Assembly: GCA_041570195.1 (NCBI GenBank)
Contig: JBFFWQ010000014.1
Location: forward strand, 12,342-76,341
Reading direction: 5' to 3'
DNA length: 64,000 nt
Source: UBA11865 sp041570195
GTDB lineage: Bacteria; Chloroflexota; Anaerolineae; Promineifilales; Promineifilaceae
This document shows positions 63,379-64,000 of the stretch, one piece after another. Under the pieces are notes generated by a model. It was not told where the DNA came from. It saw only the letters and a list, made by a program, of their open reading frames with translations, and searched no databases. Numbering within the stretch: position 1 is the first letter of the stretch; every line of letters begins with the position of its first letter. Position numbers and translations under genes: made by a program.

Positions 63379-63840
63379 CTAGGCCGAGAGAAGTGGCCTC
63401 AGCTCTGCGGCGAAGGCTGTACTATCAGAATCGGCTGTGATGAATTCGATCTGTTCGAGCGCGACGGCACCTAGGCCCAACTCGGCGGCTCTTGCGATTT
63501 ATTCTTGCTCGAATATCCGGCCAAGGTGCGCTTCCGGCGTGGTGCCAAACATGCGCAGTATGGCCACCCCAATCGTGTTCAGGGCCACCCGATCGCGACC
63601 GGCCAAAACGACCCCAGGCTTGACCCGTTTTCCTTCGGCAGGTCCGCCACGTACGAACGCTTCGACGCCGTCCATTACGACCAGATCTGGCTCATAGGCG
63701 CTGCTGAGCTTGGCGATCATCAGTTGTGGGTGAGGTGATTTGTGCCATTCGGTCATGTAGTCGTGCCCAGCGCTTTCCGTCCTCTTGGCTACGAAGCCGA
63801 TCGAATTCGTCAGCCACAACGTGAACTTGCCACGATAGCA
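63379..63840 (-). pseudogene. DUF362-family gene remnant with an in-frame TAA
   Basis: The minus-strand frame matches the C-terminal part of DUF362 proteins (TNSIGFVAKR, MIAKLSSAYEPDLVVMDGVEAFVRGGPAEGKRV, GVVLAGRDRVALNTIGVAILRMFG). TAA at 63501-63499 follows RIFEQE, but the same frame then reads IARAAELGLGAVALEQIEF and ends at TAG 63381-63379, so CAA (Gln) to TAA is the likely change. The N-terminal half of the family is not recognisable to the right, where the frame loses similarity beyond about 63840. DUF362 proteins are of unknown function, often with Fe-S domains. Confidence 0.65.
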
Positions 63841-64000
63841 CAAAGGATCATTTTTCTGTCTAGTCCCACCATAGTTTCGGTTTGTTATTCTGTGGCCAGT
63901 TGTACTATTGTGGACTTTAGAGCCAAATTCATTTCGGGCCATCGACCATTAGAATGCCTTGCTCCCGTTCATCCTGACCCTGGACGAAAGTAATACTTGC

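Noticed and set aside
1..64000. tRNA or rRNA genes, IS elements, prophage
   Set aside because: No T-loop/anticodon-arm pattern, rRNA core, transposase, integrase or phage structural motif was recognised on either strand.

Overview
The window looks like chromosomal DNA of a Chloroflexota bacterium, probably Anaerolineae-like; this is inferred from gene content and style, since there is no rRNA. Pointers are mid-50s GC, many secreted lipoproteins with long Thr/Pro or Glu/Pro linkers (NBR1-like, META, PPC, FKBP, PQQ modules), actinobacterial-type xylose isomerase, PAC2 and DUF1638 genes, and strong enrichment of the palindrome GGCCGGCC. No phage, IS element, CRISPR array, tRNA or rRNA was recognised. 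The layout is a mosaic of short operons on both strands, with several decaying genes between them.

Layout. 1-6 kb: a large BTAD/AAA regulator running off the left edge, a divergent membrane protein with tandem W/Y repeats, a Rieske-FMN glutamate-synthase-like fusion and an eroded M20 peptidase. 6-13 kb: a sugar isomerase-like TIM barrel, then a leftward operon for C5-dicarboxylate CoA chemistry (citramalyl-CoA-type lyase, two-subunit class I fumarase/mesaconase, acyl-CoA dehydrogenase with an in-frame stop, class III CoA-transferase, MaoC hydratase). 13-26 kb: cell-envelope genes (LysM-M14 peptidase, NBR1/SdrD-like lipoprotein, MacB-type transporter with a LolA-like partner, M23-PQQ lipoprotein), a peroxiredoxin followed by a DsbA-NhaA fusion, and remnants of VOC, CocE and possibly ThiF genes. 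26-33 kb: a response regulator with a degenerate receiver, a NusG paralog preceded by serial hairpins, galE, PAC2, DUF1638 and xylA.

33-46 kb: a TGS GTPase with a lipoprotein, a tandem-FKBP lipoprotein, then a tyrosine-degradation cluster (Lrp regulator with a good sigma70-type promoter, aminotransferase, 4-hydroxyphenylpyruvate dioxygenase, homogentisate dioxygenase, flavin reductase-like protein), aconitase and chorismate synthase. 46-64 kb: a lipoprotein, M64 peptidase, SDR with a small Cys protein, two metallophosphoesterases, a 43-codon ORF, a TrmB-like regulator with a conserved small protein, an MFS exporter, two convergent mini zinc proteins sharing a hairpin, an APH-like kinase coupled to a DUF1624 membrane protein, two tandem paralogous membrane proteins, a DUF4377/META lipoprotein, a class I amidotransferase and a DUF362 gene broken by a stop.

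The metabolic genes suggest a heterotroph, at least partly aerobic (two O2-dependent dioxygenases), that degrades aromatic amino acids and branched C5 acids to acetyl-CoA, pyruvate and TCA intermediates. At least five loci are truncated, frameshifted or interrupted by stops, so either this genome is shedding genes here or the assembly has residual errors.
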